Assembly: GCF_030408855.1 (NCBI RefSeq) | Contig: NZ_CP047358.1 | Coordinates: 186,001-250,000, forward strand | DNA: 64,000 bases | Source: Corynebacterium glaucum | GTDB lineage: Bacteria; Actinomycetota; Actinomycetes; Mycobacteriales; Mycobacteriaceae | Direction: 5' to 3' | In this document: piece after piece, positions 54,216-61,858 of the stretch | How the letters are laid out: every line of letters begins with the position of its first letter | How positions within the stretch are numbered: the stretch's first letter is position 1 | Translations under genes and position numbers: made by a program | The notes under the pieces: model-generated | Told to the model about the DNA's origin: nothing | The model's database searches: none | Seen by the model: only the letters and a program-made list of their open reading frames with translations

Positions 54216-57200
54216 TCAATCAACAAGCCTGACCAGAAAATAGTCGCGGTCACGGAGGTTATTATTCTGATAAAAGCTCGAGAGCATTCCACCCTGCTGG
54301 CGCTGCGCGAAAATGGATACGCCATGAACCGTAGCCCCCTCCCCGCCTTGATAGGTAGATGCATATGGGAACTCGTCCGGGCTTACCCCTTTTCTGCGTA
54401 CGAAATTCTTGATGGCGGCCGCCCTATTGCGATTCTTAAGTCTCTCGTTTTCGGTTCGCTGTAGAAGGGTCGGTTGGCCTTCTTCAATTCCTTTCCTCAG
54501 GGTTTCTGCAACCTCAGGTGTCCTAGACATGCTCACGTCAAACTTAGGGACGAAGAATTGGCCATTGTCAAAAACCGGCCCATGTACACCGGATGGGCGG
54601 CCAAGTGGTGAATCCACCTGGTGGTAGGAGTACAGGCCAAGGAAATCCACCCAGTGTGCTGCGTGGTCAACGTAGCCTTGCGCCGATGCCAAGCGTGGTG
54701 TGACACCGAGGGGATCTTGGGCGTTGTAGCTGCCAGCGTGGGGGTGATAGTAGCGGTATCGGTTGTAGGCCCAGCCTGATTCGACGTCAAGATATTGCCC
54801 GGTGTGAAGCAGCGGAGAGGTGTGCTCGCCGTGCCAGGTGCGTATTCCGTAAAGGGTTTGGGTGGCATAGCCACCGACGGTGCCGGTATCGGGATCGACT
54901 AGCTCTTGGGGTGCGCCCGCGAGGTCAGCCATGATGAGCATGAACTGCCCATAAATTGATACATGAGACTGACCGGCGGGACTGCCGTCCGTCGGGGCGT
55001 TGCTAGTTGGCGTGAGGGTGACTTGACCGATGAGAGCACCGGTTGCGGGATCATGGATCCACACGTATCCGGCACCAACCCGGTGGACGGTCCGTGAATT
55101 GCCGAGGGTGCTGTCGTTCGAGTTTGCGGAGTCGGGAACCCATGCGTCGTAGGTGGTTTGTTCGGCTATGAGTCGGTCGCCAGCGTGAGCGAAGACGGTC
55201 CTAGTAAGGACGTCACCGGTGGAGGCATCGACTAACTCCTTTGCGACTCGGCGTCCGTATGGGTCGTAGACGTAGCGATAGCCGACACCAGGTTCATCCG
55301 AAGTTGTAAACCCGATGGGTTGTGCACCGGTGGCGTAGTAGAAGTGGTGAACCAGTGGTTTTTTACCGATGCGTTTCGTGACGGTTCGGGTGACGCGGCC
55401 TGCTGCGTCGTAGGTGTACGTGGTGCGCCCAACACGGGTGGGCATTGTGCCATCGAATTCGACGCGATTGTCTTGCTCCGTCGACCTCGACACCGGACGC
55501 GGGGCACCTACTCTATAGGTGGCACTGTAGGTCGTCTCGGTGATGCGTGGCGTGGCAGGGGTATCCATGATGTTGAGCACGCCGGCGGGGGAGAACCCGT
55601 AGGTTTCTTCACCCCTCGCGGCATCATTCAACGCGGCGGGTGTGTTGTTGGGGCCTGCGTTGCGCCTTAAACCAGTGGCGCGCCCGAGGATGTCGAGTGT
55701 GTATGTGGTCGCGCCGCGAAGATAGTCGGTGACGGATTCGAGGGCACTATCACTGCGCCAAGTGAACATGCGCGAGGAGACGGTGCGGATTCCGCCGTCG
55801 GTAGCGGAATCGAGCGCTGTGAGTGTGTCGGCGGTGGTTCGCCCGCGGGTGTCGGAAGTCAGTGTGCGGATGAGCGATCCGGTGCTGAGCTGGTTGCGAA
55901 GGCCGCGGGCATCGACACCGTAGGTCAACTCGGCTAGCGGCTCGGCAATTGTTGATCCGTCTGGGGCGTGGGTGTGGGTCGTTGCGGTGATTGCGCCGGC
56001 TTCATCGTGGCGGTATCCGGTTGTGAAGGTACCGCCGAGGGGGAGGGTGAGGTGTTGCTCGGTGATGTGCCCTGCGTGGGCATAGCTGAATTCGTGCGTG
56101 GTGGCTTCCCCGCTCGGCAGCGTGACGGTTTCAGCTGTGACGCGACCATAGGTGTCGCGGGTGTAGTCGATCGTGGCTTGTGGGCCTTCGATGCGGGCGA
56201 CGCGTTTTGTATCTGTGTAGAAGCAGCGGGTGGTACCGAGCGCGTCGGTAATCGTGTCAGTGCGTCCGTCGGCGTGGCGAGTGTGGGTCGTTGTGCCGGC
56301 TGGGGTAGTCAATGTGGTGACTAAGCCGTCGGCGCTGATGGTGTAGGTGGTAGCTATGTTGTTGTAGTCGACCTCGCTTGCGGGCATGCCATCGAGGTCG
56401 TAGATATACGACCAGGTGTTGCCATCAGCGTTTGTCACACGCACTGGTTGCATCTGGGTGTTGTATTCCAGATGGGTTGTAGCACCGGTCGCGTCGGTTA
56501 TGGCAATTGGTTTGTCGAAGACGGTGTAGTCGGTGGTGGTTGTGGCCCCGATTTCGTTGGTGGTGGCAATTCGGTTGCCCTCGCCGTCGTATAAGACGGT
56601 GATAGTGGTGCCATCGGGGTGGGTGATTGCGGTGGGCCAGCCTTCGGGGGAGTACTCGATGGTTTTGCTTTCACCGATGGGATCGATGGATTCAACCACC
56701 AGGCCGCGCACGTCGCGGGTAAAGCTCGTGCGCCTCCCGGCAGCGTCGGTGACAGCGCAAATCCGACCAGCATCGTCGCTGTCAATATCTTCGGTGGTGC
56801 CGTCGGGGTAAGTAGCAGATGCCGCAACGATGCCGCTTGAGCGCAGATCGTAGGCGTAGCTGGTGACCGCGCCTGTGGGATCTGTGATTGATTGGGTCAT
56901 TCCGAATGCGTCGACTTCGCATTCGGTGACTTGTCCGTCTGTGTCGACGATGCGTACAGGTTGGCCCCACGTGCCTGCCTCGATGTAGGAGCGCAGCCCG
57001 TCCTGATCCGTGGCAACTAGCACGCCGTCAGCGTTGTAGGTGTACGCGGTGGTGGCACCAGCAACGTTCGTGATCGACGTCTTTTGGTGATACTGGTTGT
57101 GCGTGGTGTCTTCAACACCTCCCTCAGGGGTGATGAGGCGCCAAACATCGCCTGCGGGAGTGGAGCGGTACACCGTGGGACGGATGTCGCCCAGCAGCTC

Positions 57201-59408
57201 ATCATGCAGCCAGGCTTCGGGTACGGTCCAGCATTCATCGTCGCGCGCGGCGGTACGTCCGCAACCAGTCAGCCCGGCACCTTTCAATCCCCCCTCAATA
57301 AGTGCTTGATAGAGCGGAAGCTGTTGGAGCCGGTCGAAGTAATTCTTCACCACGCTCTCGCCTAACGCTAGGGGGTCGCCTTGGAACTCACCGGCGGTTT
57401 CAATGAGCACACAGACTTGTCCGCCGACAGGAGCGTCTTCACCGTGGTCGTCTGCCCAGTAGAGGATGTTGGGGAACATTCCGCCGGTGCCGACTTGGGC
57501 CTGCACTCGACCAAACTCGTCAAAACGGTAGTAATAGGAGACACCGTTGCGGTCAGTCCACCCGTATATCCGGCCATGGTCATCGTAGTGGTACTGGAGT
57601 GCGCCCTCACCGGAATTGATCACGCGGATGAGTTGACCGTAAGGATCGTATTCGTAGGAAATCAACCGTTGTGGTTGATCCTCCGGGTGCGTGGTGGGGT
57701 TGGATACCTCGATGCCCTCGACCCTGTTGACGGCGGTGTCCCATCTGATGTCCAAGATAGTGTCGTCAGAACGGCGCATCCGCACCATTTGGCCGGTGGC
57801 GGTGTTCCATGTGTATTCGATCGAAGCGCCCGTGTGGTGCACCGTGGCAGACAAGCCGACTTCGATCCCCGTGCCGAAAGTGTCGGCCAATGATCCGGTT
57901 GGAATGGTCGCTGCAACAAACGACCCACCGAGGGAGGGAGATTGATCGGGGACACCGAGTTGGCCATCGTTGGCTGCACTTGGGGAGATGTCAAAGAGGC
58001 GAAATACGTGAGTTACTCCCGCGGCGATGTTGCGCACCCGGTAGGCCCCGTCGGCGTATGACATCAGCCAAGGCCTACCGTCAGCACGCACTTCTGACCC
58101 GTCGTTTGGTGCGGGCGGGAAAGTAAGCAAGGCACCATCGGGGGCGAGCATGAGCACTTCGTTCTCGCAGATCTCGATGCGCACATCCATGGTGGAGACC
58201 CACCTCGGCCCCAGCGCGCGCCCAAGTTCATGGTTGGAGTTAGCATTGCGGTCGACAATTAGCGGCAGGACACCGTCGATGAACACGTCGGTTCTGAAAT
58301 CCACCATGGTGCCGGTAGCCATATCGATAGGATCACCGCCGGTACACTGAGGCTTTCCGATACTCACTCTGTTGTAAAATGATCGCACCAAGTCGTGGTC
58401 GGAGATTGCTTTCACTGCGTTTGTGGAGCGTCGCGAGGCGGCTTTCGCGGCTTGAATAGATGCGTTCTTGACCGTCGAAAGCCCCTTGGAGCCGGCGCTC
58501 ACTACTTTGGACCCAGCGTTCATCATCCGGGCACCCGCCGAAGTGGTTTTTAATCCCGCTCTGATGGCTCTGCCGGGCAAGCCTATTGGCGTCATAAACG
58601 CGACTTCTACTGCAACATCGAGCCAGCTGCCTGCGCCGCTGGCAGCGAGGAGGGCCATGATCCCGACTGCGACAGCGGCGACGATCCAGCCGACCGGTGT
58701 GAACACTGCCAGAATTCCTCCGATAACAGACAGCGCCGCAGCGACTTTTTTCAGGATGTCAGCGTGTTCGTGGGCGAAATCCTTAACGTTGTTCCAAAAC
58801 TGAACTGCTGCGTTGGGGTTCGGCTCGAAAGCCTTTTTCTCCTGCGCCTTGATGGTGCCGGTGTGGGTGTCAACGTTTGAGCTCAGCACCCTTTTAATTT
58901 CGTCTGTACCTTCTAAGTCGCGTTCCCAAAGTGTGACTTTCCCGTTGTAGTCCAACCACGCAGCTGCCAACTTCATTTCTGCAGCGGCTTTTGCTTCTAA
59001 CGTAGGTGCGGCGAGCACTGCAAGCTCGGCATCATTGACTGCTTGGGCGGCAAGATTGACGTCGGTGTGATGGGCGCGCGCGATTAATTCAAGCTGGTCC
59101 ATGTTCCGAATGCGAGCCGCTAAGTCGGTTGCGTATTCTTCAATGGCTTCCGCCACGCCCAGGTGTGCCCTGCTCGTTATCGCCAAGTGATCCGGGAAGT
59201 CATCGTTCACTAGTTTCTTGTATCGCTCACCTTCGGAGCCAAGGAACTCGCCGTTGTTAATCGCCTGCAGATCATCGGACGCGGTTTGGGCGGCATTGCC
59301 GAACTCGCGCCACTTTTGTGCTGCTCGAGTCAGCGCAGAAGGCGAACCGCCGAGCTTGAAATAAGCGTCGTAAAACGTTTCAAAAGGGGGGAGGAATGAC
59401 GCGGGCAT
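54216..59408 (-). CDS. Large RHS-repeat polymorphic toxin with nuclease tip, ESX-type N-terminus
   Basis: A protein of 1730 residues from ATG 59408 (a TTG 19 codons upstream is possible). The N-terminal 200 residues are helical, with a WREFG element like WXG100 proteins. At about 215-290 there is a hydrophobic region (ALSVIGGILAVFTPVGWIVA). A DUF6531-like block starts with GDPIDMATGTMVDF near 355. Many YD repeats follow (YDPYGQLIRV, YHYDDHGRIYGWTDRNG). The RHS core ends YRYYHPHAGSYNAQDPLG and DFLGLYS near 1650. The tip has DEFPYASTYQGG and LSSFYQNNNLRDRDYF, the DNase NucA/NucB pattern. It is likely exported by the adjacent ESX system. Confidence 0.88.
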   Translation of the reverse strand: MPASFLPPFETFYDAYFKLGGSPSALTRAAQKWREFGNAAQTASDDLQAINNGEFLGSEGERYKKLVNDDFPDHLAITSRAHLGVAEAIEEYATDLAARIRNMDQLELIARAHHTDVNLAAQAVNDAELAVLAAPTLEAKAAAEMKLAAAWLDYNGKVTLWERDLEGTDEIKRVLSSNVDTHTGTIKAQEKKAFEPNPNAAVQFWNNVKDFAHEHADILKKVAAALSVIGGILAVFTPVGWIVAAVAVGIMALLAASGAGSWLDVAVEVAFMTPIGLPGRAIRAGLKTTSAGARMMNAGSKVVSAGSKGLSTVKNASIQAAKAASRRSTNAVKAISDHDLVRSFYNRVSIGKPQCTGGDPIDMATGTMVDFRTDVFIDGVLPLIVDRNANSNHELGRALGPRWVSTMDVRIEICENEVLMLAPDGALLTFPPAPNDGSEVRADGRPWLMSYADGAYRVRNIAAGVTHVFRLFDISPSAANDGQLGVPDQSPSLGGSFVAATIPTGSLADTFGTGIEVGLSATVHHTGASIEYTWNTATGQMVRMRRSDDTILDIRWDTAVNRVEGIEVSNPTTHPEDQPQRLISYEYDPYGQLIRVINSGEGALQYHYDDHGRIYGWTDRNGVSYYYRFDEFGRVQAQVGTGGMFPNILYWADDHGEDAPVGGQVCVLIETAGEFQGDPLALGESVVKNYFDRLQQLPLYQALIEGGLKGAGLTGCGRTAARDDECWTVPEAWLHDELLGDIRPTVYRSTPAGDVWRLITPEGGVEDTTHNQYHQKTSITNVAGATTAYTYNADGVLVATDQDGLRSYIEAGTWGQPVRIVDTDGQVTECEVDAFGMTQSITDPTGAVTSYAYDLRSSGIVAASATYPDGTTEDIDSDDAGRICAVTDAAGRRTSFTRDVRGLVVESIDPIGESKTIEYSPEGWPTAITHPDGTTITVLYDGEGNRIATTNEIGATTTTDYTVFDKPIAITDATGATTHLEYNTQMQPVRVTNADGNTWSYIYDLDGMPASEVDYNNIATTYTISADGLVTTLTTPAGTTTHTRHADGRTDTITDALGTTRCFYTDTKRVARIEGPQATIDYTRDTYGRVTAETVTLPSGEATTHEFSYAHAGHITEQHLTLPLGGTFTTGYRHDEAGAITATTHTHAPDGSTIAEPLAELTYGVDARGLRNQLSTGSLIRTLTSDTRGRTTADTLTALDSATDGGIRTVSSRMFTWRSDSALESVTDYLRGATTYTLDILGRATGLRRNAGPNNTPAALNDAARGEETYGFSPAGVLNIMDTPATPRITETTYSATYRVGAPRPVSRSTEQDNRVEFDGTMPTRVGRTTYTYDAAGRVTRTVTKRIGKKPLVHHFYYATGAQPIGFTTSDEPGVGYRYVYDPYGRRVAKELVDASTGDVLTRTVFAHAGDRLIAEQTTYDAWVPDSANSNDSTLGNSRTVHRVGAGYVWIHDPATGALIGQVTLTPTSNAPTDGSPAGQSHVSIYGQFMLIMADLAGAPQELVDPDTGTVGGYATQTLYGIRTWHGEHTSPLLHTGQYLDVESGWAYNRYRYYHPHAGSYNAQDPLGVTPRLASAQGYVDHAAHWVDFLGLYSYHQVDSPLGRPSGVHGPVFDNGQFFVPKFDVSMSRTPEVAETLRKGIEEGQPTLLQRTENERLKNRNRAAAIKNFVRRKGVSPDEFPYASTYQGGEGATVHGVSIFAQRQQGGMLSSFYQNNNLRDRDYFLVRLVD

Positions 59409-59546
59409 AGCTCCAACAATTCTTTCTGTAATGAGGCGATGAGCAACCGAAAAGCGAAGAGTCAACCCGTTACCGGCGACGGGGTTTTCTACTGCGCCGT
59501 AACGGACTGAAGTGGGAGAGGGTGGTGGATTTAATAGGTGCGCGGC

Positions 59547-59840
59547 TTATTCGCCAGCGATGGTCCGCGCGACGCGATTGCGGGTCTCAGACACGCTCGC
59601 CGTGTTTTGATCCAACGCAGCGCGCACCTGGCCCAGGATCACTTTGATATTTTCCGCAGCGGTGGACCACTTCCCGTGGACACCTCGGTATTGCTCCTGC
59701 TCAGAACCTTCCCACCCCGCGGCGAGTTTTTGGATGTCCGAATCCATGACACCCAGGGTCGATTCAATCGAGTTCATCACGCGGTGAAGATCTTCCGCTG
59801 CAGCATCGGCATCTGCGCGGTTGTAGGCATAAATAGACAT
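59547..59840 (-). CDS. WXG100 family protein (ESAT-6-like)
   Basis: A 97-aa two-helix protein with the central WEG motif (KLAAGWEGSEQEQYRG) and no cysteines. It is the size and layout of ESAT-6/CFP-10 proteins, which are exported as dimers by type VII secretion. The gene is followed by the RHS toxin and preceded by another WXG100 gene at 28 bp, so the two probably form a pair. Confidence 0.9.
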   Translation of the reverse strand: MSIYAYNRADADAAAEDLHRVMNSIESTLGVMDSDIQKLAAGWEGSEQEQYRGVHGKWSTAAENIKVILGQVRAALDQNTASVSETRNRVARTIAGE

Positions 59841-59868
59841 AGTGGGTGCTTCCTTTACAGAGTGAGAG

Positions 59869-60207
59869 TTACAGGATCGGGCCGGACTGGAAGTTCATTC
59901 CCGCGAATGCTTGCTGGAGCTCGTCAGTCTGCTCCTGCTCGCCGGACTGGTACTGCTGACCGGCATCGTCGACGCGACCGGTGAGGGTCCCTAGCGCTTG
60001 GTTAATCATCTCCATGTTCTCGCTCCAAGCGTTGGTCATGTTTTCCCATGCCCCAACGGAGGCGCCCTTCCACGAGTTCTTGAGCGGTTCAATTGCGGTG
60101 ATGAACTGCTTCGCCTGATCCGTGAGCTGAGTGTGGTTTTCTTGCAGGGAAGAGATGTGGGTAGCAACGGCTGAGTGCTCAACCGACAGTTCATTGGATT
60201 GCGACAT
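59869..60207 (-). CDS. WXG100 family protein (CFP-10-like) with YxxxE signal
   Basis: A 112-aa helical hairpin protein with WKG in the turn (LKNSWKGASVGAWENM) and a YQSGE element after the second helix. That fits the YxxxD/E type VII export signal, usually carried by the CFP-10 partner. It is therefore the likely signal-bearing partner of the 97-aa protein. The stop of a short upstream frame (60213-60320) sits at its ribosome binding site. Confidence 0.9.
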   Translation of the reverse strand: MSQSNELSVEHSAVATHISSLQENHTQLTDQAKQFITAIEPLKNSWKGASVGAWENMTNAWSENMEMINQALGTLTGRVDDAGQQYQSGEQEQTDELQQAFAGMNFQSGPIL

Positions 60208-60212
60208 TGTTC

Positions 60213-60320
60213 CTAGTGTTCCTTTCGGCTACTGGTGCTACGGGGGAGGTTGTGGCGACGAGAAGTGAGTGGTTCTCCTCTCGCCAGCTGTGCGATTGTG
60301 GCTGGCTGGTAGATAGTCAT
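60213..60320 (-). CDS. Short ORF between WXG100 genes
   Basis: A 35-residue frame from ATG 60320 with an excellent ribosome binding site (AAAGGGAG, six bases spacing). It reads MTIYQPATIAQLARGEPLTS and ends Ser/Arg-rich (RSTSSRKEH). The stop TAG at 60215-60213 is six bases before the next ATG, so it could act as a coupled leader peptide or be a small protein. It lies 23 bp behind the upstream WXG100 gene. No similarity is recognised. Confidence 0.5.
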   Translation of the reverse strand: MTIYQPATIAQLARGEPLTSRRHNLPRSTSSRKEH

Positions 60321-60343
60321 TTTCAGCTCCCTTTCACGGGCTT

Positions 60344-60643
60344 CTACTTGATCTCGTCCAGTGCCGTCTGGATCTCATCGCGCACTCCGCTGTTTGACTC
60401 GTTAATCGCGTCTAACGCGGAGGCGACATGGGTGAGGATGCCTGCGACGCCGGCAGCACCTTTTTGCCACTGCATCAGGATCTCCTCGTAGGATTCGTAC
60501 TCTGAACCGGTCCATTCCTCGCTGAGCGTTTGCATGCTCGAGTCAATCGATTCAATAATCTCTAGAATCCGGCTCTTGACCCGGTTAATGTCTTTGGATG
60601 CGGAATCCGCGACGCTCGTCGTAAAGGCGTACATGTCTGCCAT
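60344..60643 (-). CDS. WXG100 family protein (third copy)
   Basis: A 99-aa helical hairpin protein with WTG at the turn (TLSEEWTGSEYESYEE). It has the standard WXG100 length and no signal peptide. It is four bases behind the WXG-like 109-aa gene and may pair with it. The first part (MYAFTTSVADSASKDINRV) resembles the 97-aa protein's start (MSIYAYNRADADAAAEDLHR), so the two are probably paralogues. Confidence 0.88.
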   Translation of the reverse strand: MADMYAFTTSVADSASKDINRVKSRILEIIESIDSSMQTLSEEWTGSEYESYEEILMQWQKGAAGVAGILTHVASALDAINESNSGVRDEIQTALDEIK

Positions 60644-60647
60644 GGAG

Positions 60648-60977
60648 CTATCCCTGAGCCTCAGGGCGGATGCTGTTGGCCATCTCCTTCAAAGACCCCT
60701 CGATTTCCTCGTCGTGTCCTTCAACGGCTGTCGCGATCGTGGCTGAGGCCTCACCTAGCAGCGTCACGTTCTTCAGCAATGTTCGACGAGATTGACGCCA
60801 CTCCCGCAGGAAGGCCTCGACAGCCTCGACCATCCGCTCACCGTGGATTTCATCGGCGTTGCTGAGATCATCAGCACCATCTTCTACAGCAGAGACACGC
60901 GACTCAATGTCCGACATCGTCTTCTCCAGTGACGCCAACCGCGCAACCGGTACCTGCCAATGGTCACTACCGGGCAT
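60648..60977 (-). CDS. WXG100-like helical protein, divergent
   Basis: A 109-aa protein that is helical throughout, with a lone Trp in a turn-like FLREWRQSRRTLL rather than W-x-G. It has a coiled-coil N-terminal part (ARLASLEKTMSDIESRVSAVE). The length and position fit a divergent partner of the 99-aa WXG100 protein. The start overlaps the upstream gene by 11 bp. The classification rests on layout, not on a strict motif. Confidence 0.65.
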   Translation of the reverse strand: MPGSDHWQVPVARLASLEKTMSDIESRVSAVEDGADDLSNADEIHGERMVEAVEAFLREWRQSRRTLLKNVTLLGEASATIATAVEGHDEEIEGSLKEMANSIRPEAQG

Positions 60978-61704
60978 TGTTCACTTCACCTTCCTCCGAC
61001 AGCCATACCCGAGAAAAGGGTGTCTGAGCACTACTAGCGCCGTCGGCATCGTCATCATTATTGAAAGTAAGCTGCGTGTCGTCCGGGACGACGGCGAAGC
61101 TGGCGGCGACACGTCGCACGATTGCTTCGACACCGTCGCTTGACTCGGCGCTCGGCGCGGTCGCGGAAACCACAAGCGTCCACGTGGTGCCGGGGGCCGG
61201 AATAAACGCTTGATGCGTGTAAAGGGTGCGTCGCTGTGTGATCGGGCCACCTTCCATCTGCGAGTGGAAGAGCAAATATGGATCGCCTTGGTTCGTTTTC
61301 TCCACGGTTGAGTCTTCGGGAGAACCGAGCTGTTTCTGCGCTCCGAGCACACTGGCGCTTGTCGGGGCTGAATCGACCCAGCGCATGAGCAGTGTTACCG
61401 CGGTGACCGTGTCGTCTAAAACGCCGGGAAGAATCAGCGCAAGCACGCTTCCTGCATCGCGTGCCTGGGTTGCCATCTCCATCATCTGTTGCTTGACTTC
61501 GCGTTGATGGCTGCGCTTCAAGCGTGCACCCGGAACCAGGTCATCGTCGCGAAGCAAATTGCTAATCACAGCGTCTGTGCGAGCCGGGTTCAGATCGATG
61601 ATGCGCCAGGTCGTTGGCAGGCTTACCGTCCACCGGAAATCGGGCCGCGGTGCATCTGGCGGTAACTGCATCGAAGGCTTGAGCGCAGTTGCCTGCGTCC
61701 CCAT
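60967..61704 (-). CDS. Unrecognised ESX-linked protein
   Basis: A 245-aa soluble protein without signal peptide or membrane helix. The first part (RPDFRWTVSLPTTWRIIDL) and the middle (REVKQQMMEMATQARDAGSV) look like a mixed alpha/beta fold; the end is Asp-rich (FNNDDDADGASS). It lies between eccC and the WXG100 genes and overlaps the next gene by 11 bp, so it is part of the ESX operon. It could be a secretion-specific chaperone or a component. No family is recognised. Confidence 0.65.
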   Translation of the reverse strand: MGTQATALKPSMQLPPDAPRPDFRWTVSLPTTWRIIDLNPARTDAVISNLLRDDDLVPGARLKRSHQREVKQQMMEMATQARDAGSVLALILPGVLDDTVTAVTLLMRWVDSAPTSASVLGAQKQLGSPEDSTVEKTNQGDPYLLFHSQMEGGPITQRRTLYTHQAFIPAPGTTWTLVVSATAPSAESSDGVEAIVRRVAASFAVVPDDTQLTFNNDDDADGASSAQTPFSRVWLSEEGEVNNAR

Positions 61705-61754
61705 AATTCACACCCCCTGTCAGCCGGGGCCACAACTCGGGTTCTTCGGAAAAC

Positions 61755-61768
61755 CCGGTTGCAACCGG
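61755..61768. promoter_or_regulatory. Perfect 14-bp palindrome upstream of the WXG operon
   Basis: CCGGTTGCAACCGG lies 51 bp ahead of the ATG at 61704, in the 154-bp gap behind eccC. It overlaps a second inverted repeat, GGGTTTTCCGAAGAACCC in the minus-strand sense. It could be an operator or an RNA hairpin. Confidence 0.35.
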
Positions 61769-61858
61769 TACTAGTTATCGAAGTGAGACCTTAGAACACA
61801 CTAAGAGAAAATTCGACCTCTAAACCGCGGAATGTTAATCATGGCCTAAGCAAGGCAT

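Noticed and set aside
54216..59465. RHS gene start at TTG 59465
   Set aside because: The extra 19 residues resemble no domain start, and the ATG at 59408 has a GGAG nearby. The longer start remains possible, but I did not use it.
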